From: JANYBT01 sp038211475
GTDB lineage: Bacteria > Acidobacteriota > Terriglobia > Terriglobales > Acidobacteriaceae
Direction of reading: 5' to 3'
Assembly (NCBI GenBank): GCA_038211475.1
Contig: JBBQVN010000001.1
Span: 1-64,000, forward strand
Length of the DNA: 64,000 bases
In this document: positions 50,801 through 59,013 of the stretch, piece by piece
Layout: the number at the start of each line of letters is the position of its first letter
Position numbering within the stretch: the stretch's first letter is position 1
Program-made: the position numbers and the translations under genes
Notes under the pieces: model-generated
The model's database searches: none
Seen by the model: only the letters and a program-made list of their open reading frames with translations
Told to the model about the DNA's origin: nothing

Positions 50801-51943
50801 CTACGGCTTTTTCGGGCGTTTATAGAATGGCGAAGGCACCACTTGCGCCCCCACCGACTGACCACGTATTCCTACTTTAACAGTGCTGCCAACCGCCGCG
50901 AACTCTATGGGAACGTAAGCCAGCGCAATATTTTTCTTCAGGAATGGCGCCGGCGACCCGCTGGTGACATAGCCAATTTCACGGCCATTGTCGTCCAGCA
51001 CTCTGTAGCCGTCGCGGGCAATTCCGCGCTCCACCATTTCCAGTCCGACCAAGGTCCGCTTCCCACCTTCGGCTTTCGCTTGGGCTAGAGCAGCGCGACC
51101 TATAAAATCCCGCTTGTCCATCTTGCAGAACCGATCCAGGCCGGCTTCCCAGACGTTGATGGTATCGGAAATCTCGTGTCCGTAGAGCGACAGGTTGCCT
51201 TCGAGGCGGAGCGTATTGCGCGAGCCCAGGCCGCAGGCGACCACGCCAAATTCTTTGCCCGCTGCCAGGATCTCGTTCCACACTCGCGCGCTGGTGGCTT
51301 CGTCGGCGGGGATATAAATTTCGAAGCCATCTTCGGCGGTGTATCCGGTGCGTCCGATAAGGATGTTGGGGATGCCGCAGACGGTACCGCGCGTTACCCA
51401 ATAAAACTTGACCGCGCTTAGATCAGCATCGGTGAGTTTTTGCAGTAGGTTGACCGCCTTGGGACCCTGGATGGCGATCTGGGTGAAGTCGTCAGAGAGG
51501 TGCTCGACCGCGCAGTCGAACTGAAGCGTGTTGTCGCGAACCCACTGGAAATCCTTTTCGCGAGTGCCGGCGTTGATGACCAGCAGGTAGTCGTCTTCCC
51601 CCAATCGGTGCACGATAACGTCGTCCACAAACGTGCCTTGCGGGTAAAGCATCGCCGAGTATTGCGCCTGACCGATGGCGAGCTTGGCCGCGTCGTTCAT
51701 GGAAATGTGCTGGACGGCGGCGAGAGCCTGAGGGCCATGCAAGCGAATGTCGCCCATGTGACTGACGTCGAAAATGCCCACTCCGTTGCGGACCGCCAGA
51801 TGTTCGGCGATGATGCCGCCGGAGCCAGGGTATTCGACGGGCATGTCCCAGCCATTGAACTCGACCATCTTGGCGCCCATGGCACGGTGCACGGCGTTGA
51901 GCGCGGTTTTGCGGACGACGGGAGAAGTCGCGGACAAAAGCAT
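50801..51943 (-). CDS. gcvT: Glycine cleavage system aminomethyltransferase (T protein)
   Basis: A 380-residue folate-dependent enzyme that releases ammonia from aminomethyl-GcvH and forms methylene-tetrahydrofolate. Conserved stretches are GAKMVEFNGWDMPVEYPG, GIFDVSHMGDIRLHGPQAL, ILIGRTGYTAEDGFEIYIPA, ACGLGSRNTLRLEGNLSLYG and the C-terminal barrel (GREIGYVTSGSPAPFLKKNI). It is first in the operon. I looked for a glycine riboswitch in the short upstream region and saw no convincing one. Confidence 0.96.
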   Translation of the reverse strand: MLLSATSPVVRKTALNAVHRAMGAKMVEFNGWDMPVEYPGSGGIIAEHLAVRNGVGIFDVSHMGDIRLHGPQALAAVQHISMNDAAKLAIGQAQYSAMLYPQGTFVDDVIVHRLGEDDYLLVINAGTREKDFQWVRDNTLQFDCAVEHLSDDFTQIAIQGPKAVNLLQKLTDADLSAVKFYWVTRGTVCGIPNILIGRTGYTAEDGFEIYIPADEATSARVWNEILAAGKEFGVVACGLGSRNTLRLEGNLSLYGHEISDTINVWEAGLDRFCKMDKRDFIGRAALAQAKAEGGKRTLVGLEMVERGIARDGYRVLDDNGREIGYVTSGSPAPFLKKNIALAYVPIEFAAVGSTVKVGIRGQSVGAQVVPSPFYKRPKKP

Positions 51944-52037
51944 TCCTTAAAGGCAGCGGCGGCTGCCGGAGATTACAGAACTTATCACCCTAACATGGCG
52001 AGGCGTTGCCTGTCAGCCGGATGGAGGAACCCGCGAT

Positions 52038-53660
52038 TCATACCACCACCGCCTCTTTGTACTCCCCATACACTCTGCGCATAGCGTCGGAGATCTCGCC
52101 CACTGTTGCGTTGGCTTCTACAGCCGCCAAGATGCGCGGCATCAGATTGTCACCGGTGCGTGCCGTGTCTTCGACGGCTTGAATGGCAGACGCAAAGGTT
52201 TGCCGGTCGCGGCGGGCTCGCAACGCTTGCAAGCGCTCCACCTGCCGGGGCTCCAGTGCCGGGTCAATGCGCTGAGTGGGAATCGCCTTCTCTTCTCCAA
52301 CGGAAAAGCTGTTCACCCCGACAACCACCGACTCCATGCGGTCCACCGACTGCTGATATTCGTAGGCGGCGTTCTGGATTTCCTGCTGCACGTAGCCGCG
52401 CTCAATCGCCTTCAACATGCCGCCCATGCCGTCAATTTTTTCGATGTAGGCATTGGCGTGGGTTTCAATCTCGTTAGTCAAAGACTCGATGTAGTAAGAG
52501 CCGGCCAGCGGATCAATGGTCTCGGACGCGCCGGATTCGTGGGCGATGATTTGCTGCGTCCTCAGAGCAATGCGCGCAGATTGCTCGGTGGGCAGAGCGA
52601 GAGCCTCGTCGTAGGAATTGGTATGCAGCGATTGCGTCCCGCCCAGAACCGCGGCCAGGGCCTGTAACGCGGTGCGTACAATGTTGTTCTCCGGCTGCTG
52701 CGCGGTGAGCGTGGAACCCGCAGTCTGAGTATGAAAGCGCAGCATCCACGACTTGGGATTCCGGGCGCCAAAGCGGTCGCGCATGATGCGAGCCCACATT
52801 CGGCGGGCGGCTCGAAACTTGGCAACCTCCTGCAGAAAATTGTTGTGCGCATTGAAGAAAAAACTGAGCCGTGGGGCGAATTTGTCGATGTCGAGACCGG
52901 CCTGCACCGCCGCTTGCACGTAGGCTATGCCATTTCCCAGGGTGAAGGCGACTTCCTGGACGGCGGTGGATCCAGCTTCGCGCATGTGGTAGCCGGAGAT
53001 GGAAATGGTGTTCCACTTAGGAACGTTCTGGTTGGTCCAGGCAAACAGGTCGGTGATGATGCGCATGGCCTGATGCGGGGGGTAGATGTAGGTACCGCGC
53101 GCAATGTACTCCTTGAGCACGTCGTTCTGCACCGTGCCTTGCAGTTTGCGGGTGTCGCCGCCCTGCCGCTTGGCAACCGTCACGTAGAGCGCCAGCAGAA
53201 TACTGGCGGAGGCGTTGATAGTCATCGAGGTGGAAATTTTGGTCAGCTCGATGCCCTTGAACAGTCGCTCCATGTCTTCGATGGAATCTATGGCGACGCC
53301 GACCTTGCCGACCTCGCCCACGGAGAGCGGGTTGTCAGAGTCCAAGCCGATTTGGGTGGGCAGATCAAAAGCGACCGAGAGGCCGTTGGTCCCATTGGCC
53401 AGCAAATATTTATAGCGCTTGTTGGATTCCTCGGCGTCGCCCATGCCTGCGTACTGGCGCATGGTCCAGAGCCGGCCGCGGTACATGGTGGCCTGCACCC
53501 CTCGGGTGTAAGGAAACTGGCCGGGATAGCCCGCATCGCGATCGTAGTCCCAACCCGCCAGGTCGGCGGGGGTGTACAGAGGACGCACTGAGATGGCAGA
53601 GGGGATGTGTGGTTTGGAGACTTGAGGTTTGACGGGGTCGGCGGTCTTGAGGTCGGTCAT
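52038..53660 (-). CDS. Acyl-CoA mutase large subunit (methylmalonyl-CoA mutase family)
   Basis: A 540-residue catalytic TIM-barrel subunit. RPLYTPADLAGWDYDRDAGY, PGQFPYTRGVQATMYRGRLW, TMRQYAGMGDAEESNKRYKY, SVAFDLPTQIGLDSD, and IYPPHQAMRIITD are characteristic. The C-terminal B12-binding domain (DxHxxG) is missing, so a separate small subunit is needed; none is in the window. ATG 53660 is chosen because an open frame upstream of it overlaps a convincing membrane-protein gene, and because the family starts near here. It isomerises a branched and a linear acyl-CoA (methylmalonyl/succinyl, or isobutyryl/butyryl); the exact substrate cannot be read safely. Confidence 0.9.
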   Translation of the reverse strand: MTDLKTADPVKPQVSKPHIPSAISVRPLYTPADLAGWDYDRDAGYPGQFPYTRGVQATMYRGRLWTMRQYAGMGDAEESNKRYKYLLANGTNGLSVAFDLPTQIGLDSDNPLSVGEVGKVGVAIDSIEDMERLFKGIELTKISTSMTINASASILLALYVTVAKRQGGDTRKLQGTVQNDVLKEYIARGTYIYPPHQAMRIITDLFAWTNQNVPKWNTISISGYHMREAGSTAVQEVAFTLGNGIAYVQAAVQAGLDIDKFAPRLSFFFNAHNNFLQEVAKFRAARRMWARIMRDRFGARNPKSWMLRFHTQTAGSTLTAQQPENNIVRTALQALAAVLGGTQSLHTNSYDEALALPTEQSARIALRTQQIIAHESGASETIDPLAGSYYIESLTNEIETHANAYIEKIDGMGGMLKAIERGYVQQEIQNAAYEYQQSVDRMESVVVGVNSFSVGEEKAIPTQRIDPALEPRQVERLQALRARRDRQTFASAIQAVEDTARTGDNLMPRILAAVEANATVGEISDAMRRVYGEYKEAVVV

Positions 53661-53686
53661 ATCCACCCCTGACGAAAATTTTTCGA

Positions 53687-54022
53687 TCAGTTTCTGCGTT
53701 TCTTCTTCACACGCCAAAACGAGCTGATACCAAACCATCCGAACACGAGGGTGAAACAGATGGCAACGATCAGCCGGCCAGAATTGTGAGTTGATTGATA
53801 TTTGGGATACTCGCGTGCCAAACCAAGAGCGCCAAAGCTCGCGATGAAAAGAAAGACAAAGCCAGTCACTTCCAGCCAGAGCTGGTGGAGCACTTGCCCG
53901 GTGGAGCGGGCGGTGGTGAGGGCGGCTTTCCACACGGCACTCGACAGGCGGCCCTCGTTCAGCCGCCGGCCTGCCAGTCGCGCTAGATTGCCCAGGGTCT
54001 TAAAGCTAGAAGCACTCGCCAC
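53687..54022 (-). CDS. Small two-TM membrane protein
   Basis: A 111-residue protein with a basic amphipathic N-terminus and two hydrophobic segments (about 54-70, VTGFVFLFIASFGALGL, and 84-102, LIVAICFTLVFGWFGISSF), ending in a basic KKKRRN tail. It starts with GTG and ends 26 bases before the mutase gene on the same strand. It resembles small conserved acidobacterial membrane proteins but I cannot name a family. Confidence 0.65.
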   Translation of the reverse strand: MASASSFKTLGNLARLAGRRLNEGRLSSAVWKAALTTARSTGQVLHQLWLEVTGFVFLFIASFGALGLAREYPKYQSTHNSGRLIVAICFTLVFGWFGISSFWRVKKKRRN

Positions 54023-54063
54023 ATAGTGATTTTAGCAGCGTAGCGGATTAGAATAAGGACCAT

Positions 54064-54083
54064 CGTCACAAAACTTTGTGACG
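54064..54083. promoter_or_regulatory. 20-bp palindrome in divergent promoter region
   Basis: CGTCACAAA-AC-TTTGTGACG, nine perfect pairs with a two-base centre, between the divergent genes at 54022 (minus) and 54150 (plus). It is a likely operator; its half-site GTCACAAA differs from the TGTGAC-N4-GTCACA sites elsewhere. Confidence 0.5.
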
Positions 54084-54149
54084 GGTAAACATCGGGACGC
54101 TGGAATTGATATCGGGGCTGGTCAAAGGGAAAGGTTTTCTGGAGGGCTT

Positions 54150-54425
54150 GTGGACCAACGGCTGAAAGACATGATGAAGGAACTGGGCGAGGCGATCAAC
54201 GAATCGCTGTCAGACTCCGAACCAATCTCACGCGTAGTGTCGCAGATCAAAGAAGGTGGATATGACGTGTTCCTGGTGCTGGAGGCGACCATCGGAGTCA
54301 GCAAGCAAGGCGAGGTTGCGAGTACGCCAGTGAACACTGACCTGGAATTTGCGATCAACGACCACGACGTGAAGTTCCTGAAATCGTTGCGCATCAGAAT
54401 CGATGGGGAAGAGAGTAGCGACTAG
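54150..54425 (+). CDS. Small conserved hypothetical protein
   Basis: A 91-residue acidic protein beginning (V)DQRLKDMMKELGEAINE. The GTG at 54150 is chosen because GGAGGG lies 5 bases upstream; the frame extends back to 54078 without a comparable site. A predicted helix is followed by three or four strands (YDVFLVLEATIGVS, LEFAINDHDVKFLKSLRIRI). No family is recognised. Confidence 0.6.
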   Translation: MDQRLKDMMKELGEAINESLSDSEPISRVVSQIKEGGYDVFLVLEATIGVSKQGEVASTPVNTDLEFAINDHDVKFLKSLRIRIDGEESSD

Positions 54426-54470
54426 CCAGTGCGTTTCGCAAGGCGTAAGAAATGCGGCTGCACCCGCGTT

Positions 54471-54623
54471 CTAGTGGATGGAGCTGCCCACCGAAGAAAA
54501 GACGGCGTCGGCCCGGGATCCAATCAGACGAATGGTTCCGACCACAATGACGAGAATGACCGCCAGCATCACTGCGTATTCCGCAATGTCCTGACCAGAC
54601 TCGTCGTTCCAAAGTTGTTTCAT
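54471..54623 (-). CDS. Flp/Fap-type pilin component (type IVb)
   Basis: A 50-codon gene beginning MKQLWNDESGQDIAEYAVML followed by AVILVIVVGTIRLIG. The G-Q-(D)-(I/M)-A-E-Y motif with Glu before the hydrophobic helix is the hallmark of Flp pilins of tad systems (peptidase cut after Gly10, Glu15 as the +5 residue). The tail SRADAVFSSVGSSIH is short, as usual. No tad secretion genes are nearby, so it is an orphan pilin. Its product would be processed by a prepilin peptidase and assembled by a machine encoded elsewhere. Confidence 0.8.
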   Translation of the reverse strand: MKQLWNDESGQDIAEYAVMLAVILVIVVGTIRLIGSRADAVFSSVGSSIH

Positions 54624-54756
54624 ATAACTCAGCACTGCATCCCCCTTGGGCGGCCCTACCAGCGCTTGGCGCAGGGTTCCTCTATCAAACTAAAGTGAAT
54701 GGGAGATAACGCCAATGGCCCACCGGTGCGGGGCATGGCACAAAGGTGCTATGCCG

Positions 54757-55998
54757 CTATAGTTTCTCGCGCAAAAGGCTGATCACGTCGTCAGAGGTGA
54801 TTACGCCCGTCAATTGGCCCTGATCGTCGATCACCGGCAGGGTGAGCAGGTTGTATTTGTCAAAGAGTTCAGCGACTTCTTTTTCTTCAGTATCGGCATG
54901 GCATGAGATGAGCGGCTCCTGGGCGAGTGCCAGCAGCGGCGTAGTGGAACTGGCCAGCGCGACCTTAGGCAGCGGAACGGCGCCGACCAGGACGCCTTGA
55001 GAATCCACCAAATAGAAAGTGTTCACAGACTCGACTCCACCTTCGAACCGGCGCAGCGCCTCGATGGCGTCGTAAGCGGTGCCGTCAAAGCGCAGCGACA
55101 AAAATTCCGTGGTCATTCGTCCGGCGGCGCTGCTCTCTTCAAATTCCAGAAGTTCGGTCACCTCCTGGCGTTCTTCCGGCTGCATTTGCACCAGGATTTC
55201 TTCCGAGCGCTCATCGCTGAGATCGCCGAGCAGATCGGCGGCCGCGTCAGGCTCCATCTCTTCGACAATGTCCGCGGCGCGGTCGGAGTCCAGCGATTCG
55301 ACGATGGCCTTCTGCACTTTGGGCTCGACTTCTCCCAAGGCGTCGGCAGCCACTTCTTCGTCGAGGGTCTCAAACACGGCTTCGCGATCATCCGGCGCCA
55401 GGTCTTCCACGATGTCGGCGATGTCCGCGGGATGCAGGCGGGCAAGGCGCTCGTAGGAAATTTTCAGTTTGACCCGGCGCGTCGCATCCCGCTCCAGCAG
55501 GTCCACGTAGTCCCAGGGAATCAGGCGTGGCGGGATTCTCACTAGCAGTGGTTGCAGGACGACTGCGGGAACGATTCCCTTGAGTAAACGGCGGATAGCG
55601 CCGCGCGCGCCGATATCGACCGAGCCCACGCGCAGTCCAGGGTGGTCGCCGAACCGATCCTCCAGCAGATCGATGTCATTGACACGGACGACCTTGCGGC
55701 CGTTGATGTCAATGACTTGTTGGTCGAGCAGGTCGCGCGCCAGAAAAAGAAATTGTTCGGCGTTCTGGCTCGCCGGCCAATCCTGAAAGGGGTTGCTGGC
55801 ACGAACCACCCCATTCAGCGAAGAAACGGATAGCAGGGACAAAGTTCTATCTCCGCCGCGGGTCTTCACAATGAGAGCGGAGACGCGAGCGCGGTCTTCC
55901 TGCAGAGCAAGCGCCACTTCGCGCACTCGTCCGCTGACGCGCCCCGAAGAATCCATGACGGGCGCGCCCAGCAGTTCGGTGAGGGCGACAGTGGGCAT
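54757..55998 (-). CDS. PRC-barrel, MgtE N-terminal and CBS domain protein
   Basis: A 413-residue soluble protein. Two PRC-barrel-like parts occupy about 1-75 and 80-160 (GAPVMDSSGRVSGRVREVAL; IDINGRKVVRVNDIDLLED). MgtE_N helical repeats follow (about 185-280; LARLHPADIADIVEDLAPDD, REAVFETLDEEVAADALGEV, DRAADIVEEMEPDAAADLLG). Two CBS domains complete it (about 290-410; TTEFLSLRFDGTAYDAIEAL; NLLTLPVIDDQGQLTGVITS, DDVISLL). This is the cytosolic Mg2+-sensing part of MgtE channels, but the transmembrane pore is missing. Such proteins often accompany a separate Nramp/MntH-type transporter; none is in view. Confidence 0.88.
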   Translation of the reverse strand: MPTVALTELLGAPVMDSSGRVSGRVREVALALQEDRARVSALIVKTRGGDRTLSLLSVSSLNGVVRASNPFQDWPASQNAEQFLFLARDLLDQQVIDINGRKVVRVNDIDLLEDRFGDHPGLRVGSVDIGARGAIRRLLKGIVPAVVLQPLLVRIPPRLIPWDYVDLLERDATRRVKLKISYERLARLHPADIADIVEDLAPDDREAVFETLDEEVAADALGEVEPKVQKAIVESLDSDRAADIVEEMEPDAAADLLGDLSDERSEEILVQMQPEERQEVTELLEFEESSAAGRMTTEFLSLRFDGTAYDAIEALRRFEGGVESVNTFYLVDSQGVLVGAVPLPKVALASSTTPLLALAQEPLISCHADTEEKEVAELFDKYNLLTLPVIDDQGQLTGVITSDDVISLLREKL

Positions 55999-56397
55999 CT
56001 GCTGTGAGGATACGCAACTGGCGAGCGGGAATCCAGAACAAAGCGGGAAATGCTCTCGGCAATCAGGAGATCCGCGGTGCCGGCGCCCTACTCCAAGTCT
56101 GTAAAAGTCTAAGCGGAACCTGCCCGGGCTGTGATGCGCCTAAAGTCCCCGGCACATTGGCCAACAGCGCAAGGCGGGGGCGCCCTCATGCTTGACTCCG
56201 CCTAGCAAGGGGGATTCTCGGGAGATAGTTTCGCGGGCCCGGTGTATGCCTTTAGCCACTTGCGGATTTAAAGCCGAATAGGATTCTGACCAGGCACAGA
56301 TTCCAATACTGGCGAAAGCCGGCACGAAGCAAACCTACCAATCGCTAGCGGGGTGTGTAAGCTTTTGCGCGCCCGCTAGACTATCTAATTGAGCGCC
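55999..56397. other. Gene-free divergent promoter region
   Basis: About 400 bases between the divergent PRC-MgtE_N-CBS gene and the ECF sigma gene. It should contain both promoters. No gene, repeat or clear hairpin is seen. Confidence 0.4.
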
Positions 56398-56964
56398 ATG
56401 TATATACCCGGACGAAATCTTGAAATGACGGGCACGAGTTCGGAAGGAGCTCGCCGTGAGACGTTCCTTCGCCTGATCTCTGAATACAAGTCCCCTTTAC
56501 AGCGCCTCGCCGCCGCATACGTGCGCGAGGTGCCAGATCGCGAGGATGTGATTCAGGAAATCGCGGTTGCACTATGGCAGGCCATCCCGAAATTCCGCAA
56601 TGAGTCGAGCGAGCGTACCTGGCTCTATCGAATCGCGCACAATACCGCCATTACGGCAGTCACCAAGCTACGCCGCCGAGGACGCTCCGAAGCCGCGCTA
56701 GACGACTTGCCAGAGCCACCAGATCGACCGTCTCCGCCGACGAACGACGGGCTGATCGAGGCGGAGCGTCGCACCTGGTTGGTACAGGCGATCCGGCTCC
56801 TTCCCGCCGACGATCGGCAGATCGTGACCCTTCACTTGGAAGATCTCAGTCATCGCCAGATTCAGGAAATTACGGGACTGTCCGAGGGAGCCATTGCCAC
56901 TCGGCTCTCGCGCATTCGCACCCGCCTGGCCGCGCAAATTCGGAACTTGGAGGTACAACCCTAA
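56398..56964 (+). CDS. ECF-type RNA polymerase sigma factor
   Basis: A 188-residue sigma-70 family factor. Region 2 is at about 22-88 (FLRLISEYKSPLQRLAAAYV, DREDVIQEIAVALWQAIPKF, ERTWLYRIAHNTAITAVTKL). Region 4 is at about 123-180 (LVQAIRLLPADDRQIVTLHL, EDLSHRQIQEITGLSEGAIA, TRLSRIRTRL). The start may be M1 (56398) or M10 (56425); neither has a strong ribosome-binding site. Its stop overlaps the start of a membrane-protein gene (TAATG), which may encode its partner or anti-sigma factor. Confidence 0.88.
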   Translation: MYIPGRNLEMTGTSSEGARRETFLRLISEYKSPLQRLAAAYVREVPDREDVIQEIAVALWQAIPKFRNESSERTWLYRIAHNTAITAVTKLRRRGRSEAALDDLPEPPDRPSPPTNDGLIEAERRTWLVQAIRLLPADDRQIVTLHLEDLSHRQIQEITGLSEGAIATRLSRIRTRLAAQIRNLEVQP

Positions 56965-57605
56965 TGACAGACGAACTCCGCGATCTTTGGTTAAGCAAAT
57001 CACAGCGCGAATCTGGACAATGCGAATCAAATCCAACCTTGATAGAGGAAGGGGAAAAAATGTTGACTATCGTGATTGAGAACACCCGCAATTTCGACCG
57101 CCGCATCGCAGTGCGGAACGCAATCGAGTGTAGCTCCGCGCTGGCGGTGACCGTACTGTTTGCGTGGTTCGCCTGGAGGGCCCCCAGCCTGTTAGAGCGA
57201 ATCGGCATGGCCATGGTTTCTGTGAGCGGCGTTTGGATCGGCTTCTATCTGCTGCGGTTTGGCTCAGGTCCTGAGGCCCTCGATCCCGGCGTAAGTCTGA
57301 GCGCGTATCGGCAGCTTTTGGAACAAGCGTACGAGCGGCAAATCCGGCTGCTGCGCAATGTTAAATACTGGTACTTGTTGCCGCCCTACCTCGGCCTGAT
57401 CATTGCCAACTTGGGGCTATGGCTGCGGCTGAAAGCGAGCGGACCGATCTCGTGGGTGGCCATCGCGGACATAGGAATCGTCACTGCAGTTTTCGCGCTG
57501 GTATGGATTGCGAATGAAACCTTCGGTGTACGTCATCTCGAAAGCTTGAAGCGCGACTTACTGACCATATCCGGAGACGCTTCGATTGAGGGAAAGGATT
57601 TATAA
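56964..57605 (+). CDS. Membrane protein coupled to the ECF sigma gene
   Basis: A 213-residue protein with a soluble N-terminus (about 1-50) and four hydrophobic segments (about 55-68, 79-97, 136-152, 162-181; for example SALAVTVLFAWFAW and SWVAIADIGIVTAVFALVWI), ending in a charged tail. The zinc-binding HxxxCxxC motif of ZAS anti-sigma factors is absent. One-base overlap with the sigma gene implies translational coupling. It is a candidate anti-sigma or signal-receiving partner, by position only. Confidence 0.7.
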   Translation: MTDELRDLWLSKSQRESGQCESNPTLIEEGEKMLTIVIENTRNFDRRIAVRNAIECSSALAVTVLFAWFAWRAPSLLERIGMAMVSVSGVWIGFYLLRFGSGPEALDPGVSLSAYRQLLEQAYERQIRLLRNVKYWYLLPPYLGLIIANLGLWLRLKASGPISWVAIADIGIVTAVFALVWIANETFGVRHLESLKRDLLTISGDASIEGKDL

Positions 57606-58012
57606 ACGAATGGCAGCACGCCCCGCTGCCCCGAGCTCCTTCCGGAACTACATTCGAAGAACAACCTTCGTCGGCACTTGAAGCCCGGGGCACCCCACTC
57701 AGGCAAAACCGGGCTTCTGTGACCCATCCGCCAGCCCGCTCTACAGTAAGGAAAGCCCAGCGCTCGCGCCTTCTTTTCCCGGGAACAAAAGCGTCTCCTT
57801 CGCAGTCTGAACCATAGACGGCCAATGTCGGAAGCCCCTCTGCGCCGAAGCCTCTCGCGGCGGCCGCGTTGACAAGAGTGCGTCGGAATAGGCAAACTTC
57901 TCACTTCGCGGTTGGCGAGCGATTTCGCGCCTCGTAGTCGGGGTACGCGCACCTCGACAGGGCATCTCGCTACCGGCGACGAAAACTCTGCGTTGCTGGC
58001 AGCAGTGCGACT
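57606..58012. other. Gap without supported gene
   Basis: About 400 bases. Minus-strand open frames cross it but are Arg/Ser-rich and without motifs, typical of non-coding GC-rich DNA. The promoter of the RsbW-like gene should be at its right end. Confidence 0.4.
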
Positions 58013-58441
58013 ATGGTTCCACAGCGAGTCTCGTACACGATGGATTCGACGCTGGAGACGGTCAACCACGCCGAAGAGGTGGCGACCCGACTGGCCACCG
58101 AAGCTGGTTTTGACGACGAAGACGTGATGAAGATTTCCATGGCGGTGCGCGAGGCCGCAGTGAATGCCGTGCTACATGGCAACGCCTACGATCTGGCGAA
58201 AAAAGTCATGGTGGATTTTGAAAGGACCGCACTCGACCTGGTAATCACCATTCGCGACCAGGGTCACGGGATGGACATGAGCAAACTTCCCGACCCACGG
58301 GAAGAAGAGAATCTGTTAAAAATGTCGGGGCGAGGAATTTTCCTGATCCGCTCCTTCATGGACGAAGTGGAAATACATCCGTCGCATAGCGGAACGGAAA
58401 TTAAATTAACAAAACACGTGCACGGCCCAACCGTCACGTGA
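58013..58441 (+). CDS. RsbW-like anti-sigma/serine kinase ATP-binding protein
   Basis: A 142-residue single-domain GHKL ATPase. The N box is MAVREAAVNAVLHGN, G1 DQGHGMD, and G2 GRGIFLIRSFMDEV, the pattern of HATPase_c_2 (RsbW/SpoIIAB) kinases. Such proteins bind a sigma factor or another target and phosphorylate a STAS antagonist. The STAS gene follows 13 bases downstream. The first strand (QRVSYTMDSTLETV) supports ATG 58013. Confidence 0.88.
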   Translation: MVPQRVSYTMDSTLETVNHAEEVATRLATEAGFDDEDVMKISMAVREAAVNAVLHGNAYDLAKKVMVDFERTALDLVITIRDQGHGMDMSKLPDPREEENLLKMSGRGIFLIRSFMDEVEIHPSHSGTEIKLTKHVHGPTVT

Positions 58442-58454
58442 AGGAGGCTTTCCA

Positions 58455-58796
58455 GTGAGTATGAAGACCAGCACTCGGCAGGTGGACGGCGTCACCATCG
58501 TAGACCTCAGCGGCCGCATCACGTTGGGCGAAGGCAGCGTCGTGCTGCGCGACACCGTGCGCGACCTGTTGTCCAAAGGCAACAAGAAACTGCTGTTGAA
58601 TCTCGGCGACGTAAACTACATTGACAGCTCCGGCATCGGCGAGTTGGTGAGCGCCTTCACCACCGCCAAGAACCAGGGCGGCGAGTTGAAGCTGCTTAAC
58701 CTGACCAAGAAAGTTCACGACCTGCTGCAGATCACCAAGTTGTACACCGTGTTCGACGTCAGGGATGACGAAGCCACAGCCGTAAAATCGTTCTAG
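58455..58796 (+). CDS. STAS-domain anti-sigma factor antagonist
   Basis: A 113-residue STAS protein (SpoIIAA/RsbV family): TRQVDGVTIVDLSGRITLGE, KKLLLNLGDVNYIDSSGIGE, and GGELKLLNLTKKVHDLLQIT. The phosphorylatable Ser is in DSSGIG. GTG 58455 has GGAGG at 7 bases; an ATG two codons later is less well placed. It forms a partner-switch pair with the RsbW-like gene. Whether they act on the ECF factor upstream is unknown; classical targets are sigma-B-like factors. Confidence 0.9.
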   Translation: MSMKTSTRQVDGVTIVDLSGRITLGEGSVVLRDTVRDLLSKGNKKLLLNLGDVNYIDSSGIGELVSAFTTAKNQGGELKLLNLTKKVHDLLQITKLYTVFDVRDDEATAVKSF

Positions 58797-59013
58797 GATG
58801 GCGGTCGCCGAATTCCTAGCCGAATTCGAGTAGGAACAGCGCGCTGCGGTCCCGCGACCCAGGCATGAGGCTGGAGCTTTGGCTCCGGCCTCAGTGCGGC
58901 CATCGCCCGGGCCAGCCGCGTGCCACAAAAGCGAGTCGCCGCTCGTTTCCCATCGTTCCTCGCCCGCGAACCCTCCCCACGACTTACAATCAGAGTGAGA
59001 GCACGAAAGGAAA

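Noticed and set aside
51944..52037. Glycine riboswitch upstream of gcvT
   Set aside because: The space is under 100 bases and I could not find the paired aptamer cores expected of glycine riboswitches; only generic GC-rich stems were seen.
53661..53933. N-terminal 91-codon extension of the acyl-CoA mutase
   Set aside because: It overlaps a convincing two-TM membrane-protein gene and lacks similarity to mutases, whose conserved sequence begins after 53660.
57533..58069. 178-codon minus-strand frame across the gap before the RsbW-like gene
   Set aside because: Arg-rich, overlaps the ends of two convincing plus-strand genes, and has no motif.
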